Part shown: positions 13,500 to 21,741 of the stretch, one piece after another
How positions within the stretch are numbered: position 1 is the first letter of the stretch
Layout: every line of letters starts with the position of its first letter
NCBI RefSeq assembly: GCF_035938995.1
Contig: NZ_DASZGI010000184.1
Span: forward strand, 1-23,156
DNA: 23,156 nucleotides
Direction: 5' to 3'
From: DASZGI01 sp035938995
GTDB taxonomy: Bacteria; Actinomycetota; Actinomycetes; Streptomycetales; Catenulisporaceae
Program-made: the position numbers and the translations under genes
Notes under the pieces: generated by a model
What the model saw: the letters and a program-made list of their open reading frames with translations, nothing else
Told to the model about the DNA's origin: nothing
Databases searched by the model: none

Positions 13500-14264
13500 T
13501 TAGATGTCGATCAGGCGGCCGTCGCGCAAGGTCAGCACCCGGTCGGCCAGCTCGACCATCGCGGCGTCGTGGGTGGCCACCAGCGCGGTGACGCCTTCTG
13601 CGGCGATCACCGCGCGCAGCAGCCGCATCACCGAGCGGCCGGTTTCCCGGTCCAGCTGGCCGGTCGGTTCGTCCGCGATGAGGAGACGTGGCGTGTTCGC
13701 GAGCGCCCGGGCGATGGCGACCCGCTGCTGCTGCCCGCCGGACAACTCCGCCGGGCGCTGCTTACCGTGCGCAGCGAGGCCCACCAGGTCCAGTAGGAGC
13801 CTGACCCGCTCCTCGCGCCGCGCGACCGGCATCCGGCGCAGCCGCAGCGGCATCGCGATGTTCTCGGCCGCCGTCAGCACGGGCAGCAGGGCGAAGGACT
13901 GGAACACGAACCCGAGAGTGTTCCGCCGCAGCGCCGCCAGTTCGCCGTCGCCGGTGCGCACGCCCTCGCCGAACACCGGGCGGCCGTCGATCGCCAGCTC
14001 TCCGGAGTGCGGCCGGTCCAGCCCGCCGACCAGGTTGAGCAGCGAGGTCTTGCCGGAGCCGGACCGCCCGACCACCACGCACAGCTCGCCGCGCGCCGCC
14101 TCGAACGACACCCCGTCGACCGCGCGCACCGCCCGCGACCCGTTGCCGAAGGTGCGGCGCAGCTCGTGGGCCACGATCATCGGCCCAGTTCCGGCGGCCT
14201 CTCCCGCCACGACTGCCGAGCGGCCCTCGGGCCCGGTCACCGACTGGCTTCCTTCATTGCGCAC
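13500..14264 (-). CDS. ABC transporter ATPase, LolD/MacB type
   Basis: The product has 254 residues with a complete nucleotide-binding domain: Walker A GRSGSGKT (66-73), Q-loop Gln122 in FVFQSFALLPVLTAAEN, signature LSGGQQQR (174-181), Walker B LLIADE (194-199) and switch His232 in ATHD. Sequence features around the Q-loop and the phrase DEPTGQLD are those of ATPases that serve FtsX/MacB/LolCE permeases. GTG 14264 is taken as start, with GGAG seven bases upstream and 19 bases after the previous stop; GTG 14240 has an equally good AAGGAAG and is an alternative. It is the last gene of the four-gene operon and would power one or both giant permeases. Confidence 0.9.
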   Translation of the reverse strand: MRNEGSQSVTGPEGRSAVVAGEAAGTGPMIVAHELRRTFGNGSRAVRAVDGVSFEAARGELCVVVGRSGSGKTSLLNLVGGLDRPHSGELAIDGRPVFGEGVRTGDGELAALRRNTLGFVFQSFALLPVLTAAENIAMPLRLRRMPVARREERVRLLLDLVGLAAHGKQRPAELSGGQQQRVAIARALANTPRLLIADEPTGQLDRETGRSVMRLLRAVIAAEGVTALVATHDAAMVELADRVLTLRDGRLIDI

Positions 14265-14283
14265 CCGTTCGCTCCGGTCCCGT

Positions 14284-15261
14284 TCACTGAGCCCCCTCCG
14301 CCTCGCGGCCCTGCCCCGGCCACACGCCGATGTGATCAGACTCCAGGCCGAGCAGCACTCGCTCGCGCAGGCTCAGCGCGTCGATGTATTCACGCGGCAG
14401 TTGGACTCGCCCCGCCCGGTCCAGCACCGCGTAGGACTGCGCAGCCACCACAGTCTCGCCGTCCGCGACGTCCGCGCCGGGCCGCACCGTTTCGGTGCTG
14501 ATGCGGCCGTCGCGGATCTCGATGGTCCGGCCGACCCGCTCGGATACCGCCGCGTCGTGCGTGACCACGACCACCGTCACACCCAGCTCCCGGTTCGCCT
14601 CGCGCATCGCGGCGAACACGTCCGCGCTGGTCGCCGAGTCCAGCTCGCCGGTCGGTTCGTCCGCGAACAGCACCTCGGGGGCGTTGGCCAGCGCGGTCGC
14701 GATCGCGGCGCGCTGCTGCTGCCCGCCCGAGAGCTGCGCCGGTCTGCGGTCCGCGACGTCCGCGACCCCGAGCAGGTCCAGGAGTTCCCCGGCCCGCGCG
14801 GCCCGCTGTCGCCGCCGCGTCCCGGCGAACGACATCGGCAGCATGACGTTCTCCCGGGCCGTCAGATAAGGCAGCAGGTTGCGGGCGGTCTGCTGCCAGA
14901 TGAAGCCGACCGCCCGGCGCCGGTAGTCGAGCCGGTCGCGTGCCTTAAGGGCCATCAGATCGCGTCCGGCGACCCGCACGGCCCCGGCCGTCGGCTTGTC
15001 CAGCCCGGACAGGATGTTGAGGAGGGTCGACTTCCCGCTGCCCGACGCTCCCACCACCGCGACGATCTCACCGCGGCCCACCAGCAGATCGAGCCCTTGC
15101 AGCGCCTGCACCTCGACATCGCCGGTCTGATAGATGCGCACCAGGTTGTCGCACACGATCTGGGCATCGGTGCCGTACGCGGCGCGGGGCCGTCCCGCGG
15201 CCTTCTCAATCTCGCGCAGGCTGGTCCGTCCCTCTTCCTGGGACTCCGACCTCTCCGTCAT
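14284..15261 (-). CDS. ABC transporter ATPase with C-terminal AbrB-like domain
   Basis: The product has 325 residues. The nucleotide-binding domain is complete: Walker A GASGSGKST (71-79), Q-loop in FIWQQTARNLLPYLTAREN, signature LSGGQQQR (177-184), Walker B VLFADE (197-202) and switch His235. After it comes an extension (about 277-315) reading YAVLDRAGRVQLPREYIDAL and then RVLLGLESDHIGVWP. This fits the SpoVT/AbrB swapped-hairpin pattern (V-D-x-x-G-R-I-x-[IL]-P-x-x-x-x-x-x-L), normally a DNA-binding or dimerisation fold. ATG 15261 has AAGGAGG four bases upstream. It lies 50 bases after the second permease gene. Residues 1-30 are polar and variable. Confidence 0.9.
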   Translation of the reverse strand: MTERSESQEEGRTSLREIEKAAGRPRAAYGTDAQIVCDNLVRIYQTGDVEVQALQGLDLLVGRGEIVAVVGASGSGKSTLLNILSGLDKPTAGAVRVAGRDLMALKARDRLDYRRRAVGFIWQQTARNLLPYLTARENVMLPMSFAGTRRRQRAARAGELLDLLGVADVADRRPAQLSGGQQQRAAIATALANAPEVLFADEPTGELDSATSADVFAAMREANRELGVTVVVVTHDAAVSERVGRTIEIRDGRISTETVRPGADVADGETVVAAQSYAVLDRAGRVQLPREYIDALSLRERVLLGLESDHIGVWPGQGREAEGAQ

Positions 15262-15311
15262 CGCGCCTCCTTCCCCTTGCCGCGCACTGTCTCGCTGCTC
15301 ATCGGGCACCA

Positions 15312-18149
15312 TCATGCGGCGCGCTCGTCTCGTAGGAATGACAGCCGGGTGCGGTGGTCTGCGACCGCCCGCACGGCCGCGAGCAAAAGACCGACAGCGG
15401 GCACCGCCACGACAGCCCACACGGCGGCGGGCGGCGCGGTGACGTCCGACAGCGGCAGCCCGTTCGGCGAGCCCACCGCCAGCTGCCCGACCAACGGCGC
15501 GAGCACGCCGAGCGCACAGAGCGCCGCGACCGCCGCGACCACCGCGATCATCAGGAAGGCCGGCAGCGTCTCGAGCACCGAGGCCAGCACTCCGGTCGCG
15601 CGCCGCGCGCCTAAGGTGACCAGGAACGCCTTACCGGCAGCCCGTGTCGGGGCCGTGAGGGCGCCCGCGAGCAACAGGCACACGGCGGCGAGGACGAGGT
15701 CGAATGCGACCGCCGCACCCGAGGTCCAGCGGGCGACGGCGCCGACCGGTCCGGTGTCCAGCCCGGCCGCGAGCTGGGCCCGGTCGGTCACGGTGGCCAG
15801 CGGGACCGCTTCCGCCCTGCTGAATGCCTGCGCGCTCGCGGTGCCCGAAGCCAGGTCGAACCAGGACGCGGTCAACGGCGGGGCGACCCCGTTGGCCTGC
15901 TTCTCCAGCACGGCCTGGGACAGCACGACGAAGACGCTTGCTCCGCCGGCCGCCGGGAACGAGGCGGCTTGAGCGACGGGGGCGATCGGCACCGTGTCGC
16001 CCGGCAGGCCGAGCTGGTCGCGGCCCGGGGCGAAGTAGCCGGCCAGGTTCGACGAGATCAGCGCTGGAAGATCGCCCGCCGCGTTCGGACCGGCGCTCGC
16101 CGCGAGGGCCCGCAGCGCCGCGTCCACGCCCGAACCGTCGAGCGGGGTTCCGGCGAGCAATCGGTCGTACTGGGCCGGATCCACCACGACGACGGTGGCC
16201 GACACCTGGCCCTGGGGGGTGACCAGCGGCAGGTTCGCGAACACGGTGCCGGTGGCCGAGGCGCGCACCCCGGGGGCGGCCGTGACCCTCGCGAGCGCCG
16301 CCGGGTCGAGCCCGGTGCCGACGTCGCCCTGGACCTGGATCCGCAGGTCGGCGCCGGTGCGGCGCCAGGCGTCGAGCTGCCGGGCCGCATCCAGGGACGC
16401 GGTGAAACAGGATGCGAACACGGCTGAGGATGTGGCGACCAGCAGAGCCACGGAGGCGGCGGTGGGCAACGCGGGACGCCGGGCGGCGTGGGCGGCGGCA
16501 AGGAACGGCGCGGCGGACCGGGTGTGGCCGGAGGCGAGGCGGACGGCCGGGCGCACCAGCAGGGTGACCAACGAGGTGACGGCGAGGGCGCCGACTGCGG
16601 CGGCCAGTGTCGGCAGGCTCGCGCTGAGCAGGTCGGGCGAGGCCGAGGCGGCGAGCTGGGTGCGCACCATGGTCGCGGCGCCGACGAGGAACAGCAGGAG
16701 CAGGACGACACCCGTGCGTCGCAATGCTCTGCGTCGTATCGCCGACCGCCGGGACGGTGGCGCCTGGTCGGATAAGCCTGCTGATGAGACCCCCGGCGAC
16801 GAGGACGACGAGCGCAGCGCGGTGATCGCAGCAGCCGCCGGGACGCCGACGACCACCGCGCTCGCGACGCCGATGATGAATCCGTCGTCACCGCCGGGTA
16901 TCGCCGACAACGACGCGGCGATGGCTATCGCGGCGGCCGGAATCGTGCATCCTGCCGCCTGAACCGCCGCGCGGCGTGCGGCAGCGACGGGGGCGAGACC
17001 TCGCGCCCGACGCAGCGACAGATCGCGTGCCTGCCGGTCGGACAGGACACGCAGCGCAAGCAGGATCGTGGCGATCCCCACCGCGCCTGCCGCGACCAGG
17101 ACGAACAGGCCGAGCGCGTGGGCGGCCCCGGCGTCCGCCTCGAAGCCGGAGACCAGGTCGGGCACGCCGCTCACGACGGCGGCGGTGGAGAAAACCGGTC
17201 CCTGCGCCGCACGCCCGGAAGTGCTGTCCTGCGGAGTCGCGATCGGTACCCCGGACGCGATCAGGGCCTTGATCCCGGTGGCGAACGGTACCGCGCGATC
17301 CGCGGTCAGCCCGGTCGGGACGAGGGCGTAGTCCCATGTCACGGTCGCCGCCTGCCAGCCGGTCAGTGCGCCGACTGCGTCTGGGGCGGCCAGCGCCTGC
17401 GCGGTCCACTGGATCCACGGCACCGGCCCTACGGCGGCGAAGGTGTTGACCTTCTGCTGTACGAAGGGGTTCAACAGGCCGCTGAGCAGGTCCCCGGACG
17501 GACCGGCGGCGGTCGTGCCAGAGCCGCGGAACACACCGCTGATTCCGACGTAGAGGTCGGCGCCGCTCTTGGCCGACAGCGCGTATGTCTGCCCGACCGA
17601 CAGGCGCAGCTCTTGCGCGGTCAGCTCCGAAACTGCGATGGGCACCGGATGCGCGGCGTCAGTGCCCGTGCACGTGTCCCGGCAAGCGGGTGCCCTACCC
17701 GCCGTGTAGCGCAGTTCTCGCTCAACACCTGAGGCTGTCTCCAGCGTGAGCAGCGACGCCGCCTGGTGCACGGCGGTGCTGGTCTCGGGCGACTCGTGCG
17801 GCAACCACATCGGCAGGTCGCCGGTCACCTGGGGTTCGGCGAAGGACCATCCGGACAGCGCGAACGCACTGCTCGGCGCGGGCAGCCTCGCCGCGATGTC
17901 GCCGGTCGCCTCTGGCACGGCCGCGGAAGTCCCCTCAGTCATCGTGGACGTGGCGACAAGCCGTCCCCCGGAGCCGTGCTGTTCCACGTAGTCCTGGAAC
18001 GCGCCGGTCGTCCGGGCCGAGAGCTCGCGTTGGCCGCCTACCAGCCCGGCGCACACGACGAGCGTGATCAGCGCCGTGATCAGCAGTGGCCCCGCATAAG
18101 CCCGCGTCGCCGCCATCGTCGCCCTGCCGCGCCGGTATCCGCCCGTCAT
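15312..18149 (-). CDS. Giant FtsX-type ABC permease (second permease)
   Basis: The product is a 945-residue membrane protein. One N-terminal helix (LLITALITLVVCAGLVG) is followed by a large extracytoplasmic domain of about 280 residues and a first FtsX core starting near LGLFVLVAAGAVGIATILLAL with the cytoplasmic SDRQARDLSLRRARG. Further helices come next, then a second helix pair with another large outside domain and a closing FtsX-like set (FDLVLAAVCLLLAGALTA, FLMIAVVAAVAALCALGVL, VWAVVAVPAVGLLLAAVRAV). There are thus two FtsX units in one chain. ATG 18149 overlaps the stop of the upstream permease (ATGA), a sign of translational coupling. The outside domain has a Cys-x-x-x-Cys pair (ACRDTC). 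Substrate or target unknown; such systems export lipids or peptides or transmit force to envelope proteins. Confidence 0.85.
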   Translation of the reverse strand: MTGGYRRGRATMAATRAYAGPLLITALITLVVCAGLVGGQRELSARTTGAFQDYVEQHGSGGRLVATSTMTEGTSAAVPEATGDIAARLPAPSSAFALSGWSFAEPQVTGDLPMWLPHESPETSTAVHQAASLLTLETASGVERELRYTAGRAPACRDTCTGTDAAHPVPIAVSELTAQELRLSVGQTYALSAKSGADLYVGISGVFRGSGTTAAGPSGDLLSGLLNPFVQQKVNTFAAVGPVPWIQWTAQALAAPDAVGALTGWQAATVTWDYALVPTGLTADRAVPFATGIKALIASGVPIATPQDSTSGRAAQGPVFSTAAVVSGVPDLVSGFEADAGAAHALGLFVLVAAGAVGIATILLALRVLSDRQARDLSLRRARGLAPVAAARRAAVQAAGCTIPAAAIAIAASLSAIPGGDDGFIIGVASAVVVGVPAAAAITALRSSSSSPGVSSAGLSDQAPPSRRSAIRRRALRRTGVVLLLLFLVGAATMVRTQLAASASPDLLSASLPTLAAAVGALAVTSLVTLLVRPAVRLASGHTRSAAPFLAAAHAARRPALPTAASVALLVATSSAVFASCFTASLDAARQLDAWRRTGADLRIQVQGDVGTGLDPAALARVTAAPGVRASATGTVFANLPLVTPQGQVSATVVVVDPAQYDRLLAGTPLDGSGVDAALRALAASAGPNAAGDLPALISSNLAGYFAPGRDQLGLPGDTVPIAPVAQAASFPAAGGASVFVVLSQAVLEKQANGVAPPLTASWFDLASGTASAQAFSRAEAVPLATVTDRAQLAAGLDTGPVGAVARWTSGAAVAFDLVLAAVCLLLAGALTAPTRAAGKAFLVTLGARRATGVLASVLETLPAFLMIAVVAAVAALCALGVLAPLVGQLAVGSPNGLPLSDVTAPPAAVWAVVAVPAVGLLLAAVRAVADHRTRLSFLRDERAA

Positions 18150-21100
18150 CCTGCTCCCCCCGTGCGCAGCAGCGCCGCGACCCGCAGCCGGGGTACCCGG
18201 AAGGCGATCCAGCAGATCACCGCGGCGACGACGGCAAGCACCGCGGCGCCGCTGAGCCCCACCGCCGTCCAGTCCGGGCCGACCAGAACAGAGGGCTGCG
18301 GCGCGCTTCCGTCCCTGGCGAGCACCACCGAGGGGACGATCAGCTGGGACAGCCCGAGCCCGGCCGCGGCGCCCGCCACCACTCCGACGACGGCGACCAG
18401 CGCCTGCTCGACGCCGAATGCCAGGCCGATGTCGGCGGCGCCGAACCCGAGGGCCCGCACGGCGGCGAGCTGCGCGATCCGTTCGCGGACGATCGCGGCG
18501 ACATGTGCGCCATAGCCGAACAGCGCGAACAGCACGGCCGCGAAGGCGGCGATGGTCAGCGCCCCCACCGGCCCGTCACGCACCGGATCGTCCATGAGCT
18601 GCGCGGCGGCCGAGAACCGGTCCTGGACCTCGAGCGCCTCTCCGGAAGAGATCAGCGCGGCCGAGGCCTTCGCGGCGGCGCCCGGCTGTGCGCGCGCCCA
18701 CAGCTCGGTGTCTCCGGAGAGAGCGAAGTCGTGTCCGGCTGCGTACGCATTCAGGGTGTTCTGGTCGATCAGGACGGCGTTGTCCGAGGGCTGCGTCGTC
18801 GGCAGCGCCTTCGCGGTGCTCACGATCAGCAGCGGTACGACGTTCGCGCCGACGGCCACTTCAACTGTCGCACCGGGACCGGGAGATCCGGCTGCCGCCA
18901 GGAATCCTGCGGTGACCACCGCCGGCACCGCCGCGGGAGCTGGAAGCGCGAGAACGGCGCTGTACGCGGACTGCCCCTGCGTTGCGACGCCGGCAGGGAT
19001 CGATCCGGGGTCGAAGGTGCCGTGGAGCAGGACGGAGGCACCGCCCGCAGCACCCACGCCGACTGCTGTCGCCGCGTGTGCCGGGTTCAGCTCGGCCAGC
19101 ACGTTCGGATCGCTGGTCGGGGCGGTCAGGTCGGCGGTCGGCTTCCAGCTCTGACCGGCGGCCGCGGCGACCGGACCGGCGTCCGTGGAGAGGGAGAGCA
19201 CGTCGAACCCGAGCGCCCCGGGATCGCTCGCCGGCGCCGTCATGAGCACGCCGATCCGGGTGACGCGCAGCGGCCAGGCGACCGTGGAACCGTCGCCGAT
19301 CGCCGGGGTGAGGTCGATCGCGACCGGTTGCGCGGCCCCGGTCGAGGCGAGCGGCGCGTCGAGGGTCGCGCCGCCACCGGAGACTCCGGCCACGGACAGG
19401 TCGAGTCGAGCACCGATCGGATACGGGCCGGTCAGCCGGACGGTGAGCCTCAGTCGGCTAGGGCGGCCGGGCAGCGGCAGCCCGGGCGGGGCCGTGCTGT
19501 GCGCGGTCAGCGGCGCGAGCAGTGCGGAGGCTCCGGCCGGCGTTAGGTCCGAACGGATGCGGGCGACCTGCTCCCATCGCGCCGGGTCGGTCGCGAGCAG
19601 CGTCGCCTGCCCTCCGGTGCCCGAGCGACCGATGGACGCGGAGATCCGTTGGACTCGGGCGACGGCGGCGATTCCCGGCAGCGTCTCGGCCAGGCCGCCG
19701 GAGCGTACCTGGTCCACGCCCAACCCGGTCGCGCGCACGTCCGCGCCGACCGCAAAGTCTGCCTGGTCCACTGCGGACCGGTCGGTGGCGGCCCGATCGG
19801 CCCCGCTGAGCACGACGAGCGCGGTCGCGGTCGCGATCAGGACGACCGCGGCGGTGTGCGTGCGCATCAGCCGGGCCGCGTGCCAGCTGCCGAACGCGCC
19901 GGGCCAGCCGCGGCGCCTCCCCGCGATCCGCTGGGCGATCCGGCCGGCCAGCGAGACCAGACGGGTGGAGACCAGCGCGAAGGCGAGCACGGCCAGGGTC
20001 GGTGCGCAGACCGTCACCGGGTCGAGCGTCCCGGTCGCCGCCTGCGCCGACACGCCGCGACGCAGCTCCCAGACCCCGGCCGCGGCCAGCGCGAGCGCGG
20101 CGAGGTCGATCCCGGCGGCGGCGACTCCCGGGGGGATCCGTCCGGCGCGCGCCACCGAGTCCTCGCGCGCGGCCACCCCGCCGACCAGGACGAGCAGTCC
20201 GGTGAACACCAGACCGCCCGCGGCGGCGGCAATCCAGACGGCGGCATCCGGCAGCGACCACACGCCCGCGCCGTCGCCTCCGCCTGCCGTGAGTGCGGCG
20301 AGCCGGGCGCCGATCCAGGGGGCGAGGGCGGCCGCGGGCACGGTGATCGCGAGGGTTTCGATCAGGTCGTACCGCAGCAGGTGCCACACGGAAGCACCGC
20401 GCGAGCGCATCAGGGCGGCCTCGGGGCGGCGGCCGCGGGCGAGCAGGCGGGCGGTCACGGCGATCGCGCAGCAGGCCACCGCGACCGCCTCGAGGATCGG
20501 GACCGCGATCGCGGGGCGGGCCACCACCAGGGCGCGGGACGTCTGGTCGAGCAGGGCCTGCGCGTCCGCAGACGCCTGCCCCGGAGCCGCGGTGATCGAC
20601 GGGTCGTTGGCGAGGACGTCGGACAGCCGGGCGAGTTGGGCGCGCACCGTGTCGAGCCCCGCCTCGGACAGCCGGGAGTAGTCGAGCCCGACGACGATGT
20701 AGGACACGGCGGACGACACCCGATGCTGGTCGAATGCGGCGGGTGCGGCGTACAGCGGCTCGGTGCCGACGCCGGTCGATTCGGGGATGGTCCACAGCGG
20801 ATCCGCGGCCGAGGCGGGCCGGTAGATTCCCGTCACCACCGCGACGGACCCGGCGCGCGGCGAGACGGTCGCCGCGCCGAGCGGGATCAGGCTGCCGACG
20901 GTGAGCCGGTAGTGGCTCGCCTCGGTGGTAGACACGGCGACCGGGACAGCGTCGGCCGAGCCGGGGGAGTCGTCGGCGTCAGGCCAGGTCCCAGCGGTGA
21001 GCGAGGCCGACTGGCCCAGCTGTGGCGAGGTCCACAGCACAGGCGTGTCGCCGCCTGCCGACGTGGCGAGGGCCGGGGCCTGCACACCGGTGACGAGGCG

Positions 21101-21388
21101 CGACGGCAGGGCGGTGAAGTTCTGCGAGATGTCCGCCGCGGCGGCGCTCCGGATGGCCGCCTCGCTGCCCGCGACGGTGTAGGTGACCACCAGACGGCGC
21201 TGTTCAGGGGTGGCGCGCTGGCCGATTTGGGCGACCGCGCGGGTGGCCGCGTCGGAGGCGAAAGCGGCGACGGCGGCGAGCGCGACGGTGGCGCCGAGGG
21301 CGAGGAAGAAGGCGGCGAACACGACGCGCGCCTGGACACGGGCGCGGCGCGCGGTCAGCCCGCCGGTCGTCCCGCCCCCGATAGACAC
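18146..21388 (-). CDS. Giant FtsX-type ABC permease (first gene of operon)
   Basis: The product has about 1080 residues. GTG 21388 is chosen because GGGAGGA lies nine bases upstream and the protein then starts MSIGGGTTGGLTARRARVQ, followed directly by helix VVFAAFFLALGATVALAAVAAF. Starting at 21541 would add 51 residues with no function. Two FtsX units are visible. The first contains PEAALMRSRGASVWHLLRYDLIE after a large outside domain; the second ends with ALTIAAFAAVLFALFGYGAHV, RERIAQLAAVRALGFGAADI and a helical hairpin. Between them lies a beta-rich outside domain of about 350 residues (RLRLTVRLTGPYPIGARLDL region) that resembles a carbohydrate-binding or jelly-roll fold only in general pattern. 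It probably pairs with the permease at 15312-18149 as a heterodimer. Confidence 0.85.
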   Translation of the reverse strand: MSIGGGTTGGLTARRARVQARVVFAAFFLALGATVALAAVAAFASDAATRAVAQIGQRATPEQRRLVVTYTVAGSEAAIRSAAAADISQNFTALPSRLVTGVQAPALATSAGGDTPVLWTSPQLGQSASLTAGTWPDADDSPGSADAVPVAVSTTEASHYRLTVGSLIPLGAATVSPRAGSVAVVTGIYRPASAADPLWTIPESTGVGTEPLYAAPAAFDQHRVSSAVSYIVVGLDYSRLSEAGLDTVRAQLARLSDVLANDPSITAAPGQASADAQALLDQTSRALVVARPAIAVPILEAVAVACCAIAVTARLLARGRRPEAALMRSRGASVWHLLRYDLIETLAITVPAAALAPWIGARLAALTAGGGDGAGVWSLPDAAVWIAAAAGGLVFTGLLVLVGGVAAREDSVARAGRIPPGVAAAGIDLAALALAAAGVWELRRGVSAQAATGTLDPVTVCAPTLAVLAFALVSTRLVSLAGRIAQRIAGRRRGWPGAFGSWHAARLMRTHTAAVVLIATATALVVLSGADRAATDRSAVDQADFAVGADVRATGLGVDQVRSGGLAETLPGIAAVARVQRISASIGRSGTGGQATLLATDPARWEQVARIRSDLTPAGASALLAPLTAHSTAPPGLPLPGRPSRLRLTVRLTGPYPIGARLDLSVAGVSGGGATLDAPLASTGAAQPVAIDLTPAIGDGSTVAWPLRVTRIGVLMTAPASDPGALGFDVLSLSTDAGPVAAAAGQSWKPTADLTAPTSDPNVLAELNPAHAATAVGVGAAGGASVLLHGTFDPGSIPAGVATQGQSAYSAVLALPAPAAVPAVVTAGFLAAAGSPGPGATVEVAVGANVVPLLIVSTAKALPTTQPSDNAVLIDQNTLNAYAAGHDFALSGDTELWARAQPGAAAKASAALISSGEALEVQDRFSAAAQLMDDPVRDGPVGALTIAAFAAVLFALFGYGAHVAAIVRERIAQLAAVRALGFGAADIGLAFGVEQALVAVVGVVAGAAAGLGLSQLIVPSVVLARDGSAPQPSVLVGPDWTAVGLSGAAVLAVVAAVICWIAFRVPRLRVAALLRTGGAG

Positions 21389-21741
21389 TGCGACCGATCC
21401 TCCCCGAGCCCCGAACGGTTCATCGCGCGGATAGTACTGGCGGACCGGCGACCCCATAACCGCCCACCACCGGAAATATAGCCGCCCGAGCAGCGACTGC
21501 GCCGTGGCGGTGTCCCACCCGGCCCGACGCGGCGATGTCACGAAACTCTAGTACTCGGAAACTCGATTTCGCTGTGACCAGCAGCGTTGCCTGCTGACGC
21601 GTCTGCCAGTCTGCTCCAGCCTTCTCAAGGGCTTGCAGTTTCGAGGGGCTGAGGCGTGTGGGTCTTCAGGAGAGCTGTCGAGGTGGTCGCGTCGTGCGGG
21701 TGCTTGATCGGATCACGGACCCGTCGCTTGCGCGTTGAGCG
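21389..21741 (-). other. Intergenic region upstream of the ABC operon
   Basis: This 353-base gap separates the end of the GH5-like gene from the start of the ABC operon on the same strand. TATATT (reverse complement of 21475-21480) and TACTAT (around 21431-21437) are possible minus-strand -10 boxes, but neither has a clear -35. No strong terminator hairpin and no recognisable gene were seen. Third-position bias in 21542-21700 is weak in all frames. Confidence 0.35.

Noticed and set aside
13504..15972. Plus-strand open frame of 822 codons opposite the ATPases
   Set aside because: Its translation is Arg/Ser/Pro-rich with no domain, while the minus strand encodes two complete ABC ATPases with all motifs. 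Long antisense frames are expected at this GC content.
19649..21481. Plus-strand 610-codon frame opposite the first permease
   Set aside because: Gly/Arg/Asp low-complexity translation, no motif; the minus strand gives membrane helices and FtsX blocks.
21560..21700. Possible transposase N-terminal relic on the minus strand (LSPSKLQALEKA)
   Set aside because: Only about 12 residues resemble helix segments seen in IS630-type proteins; too short to separate from chance.
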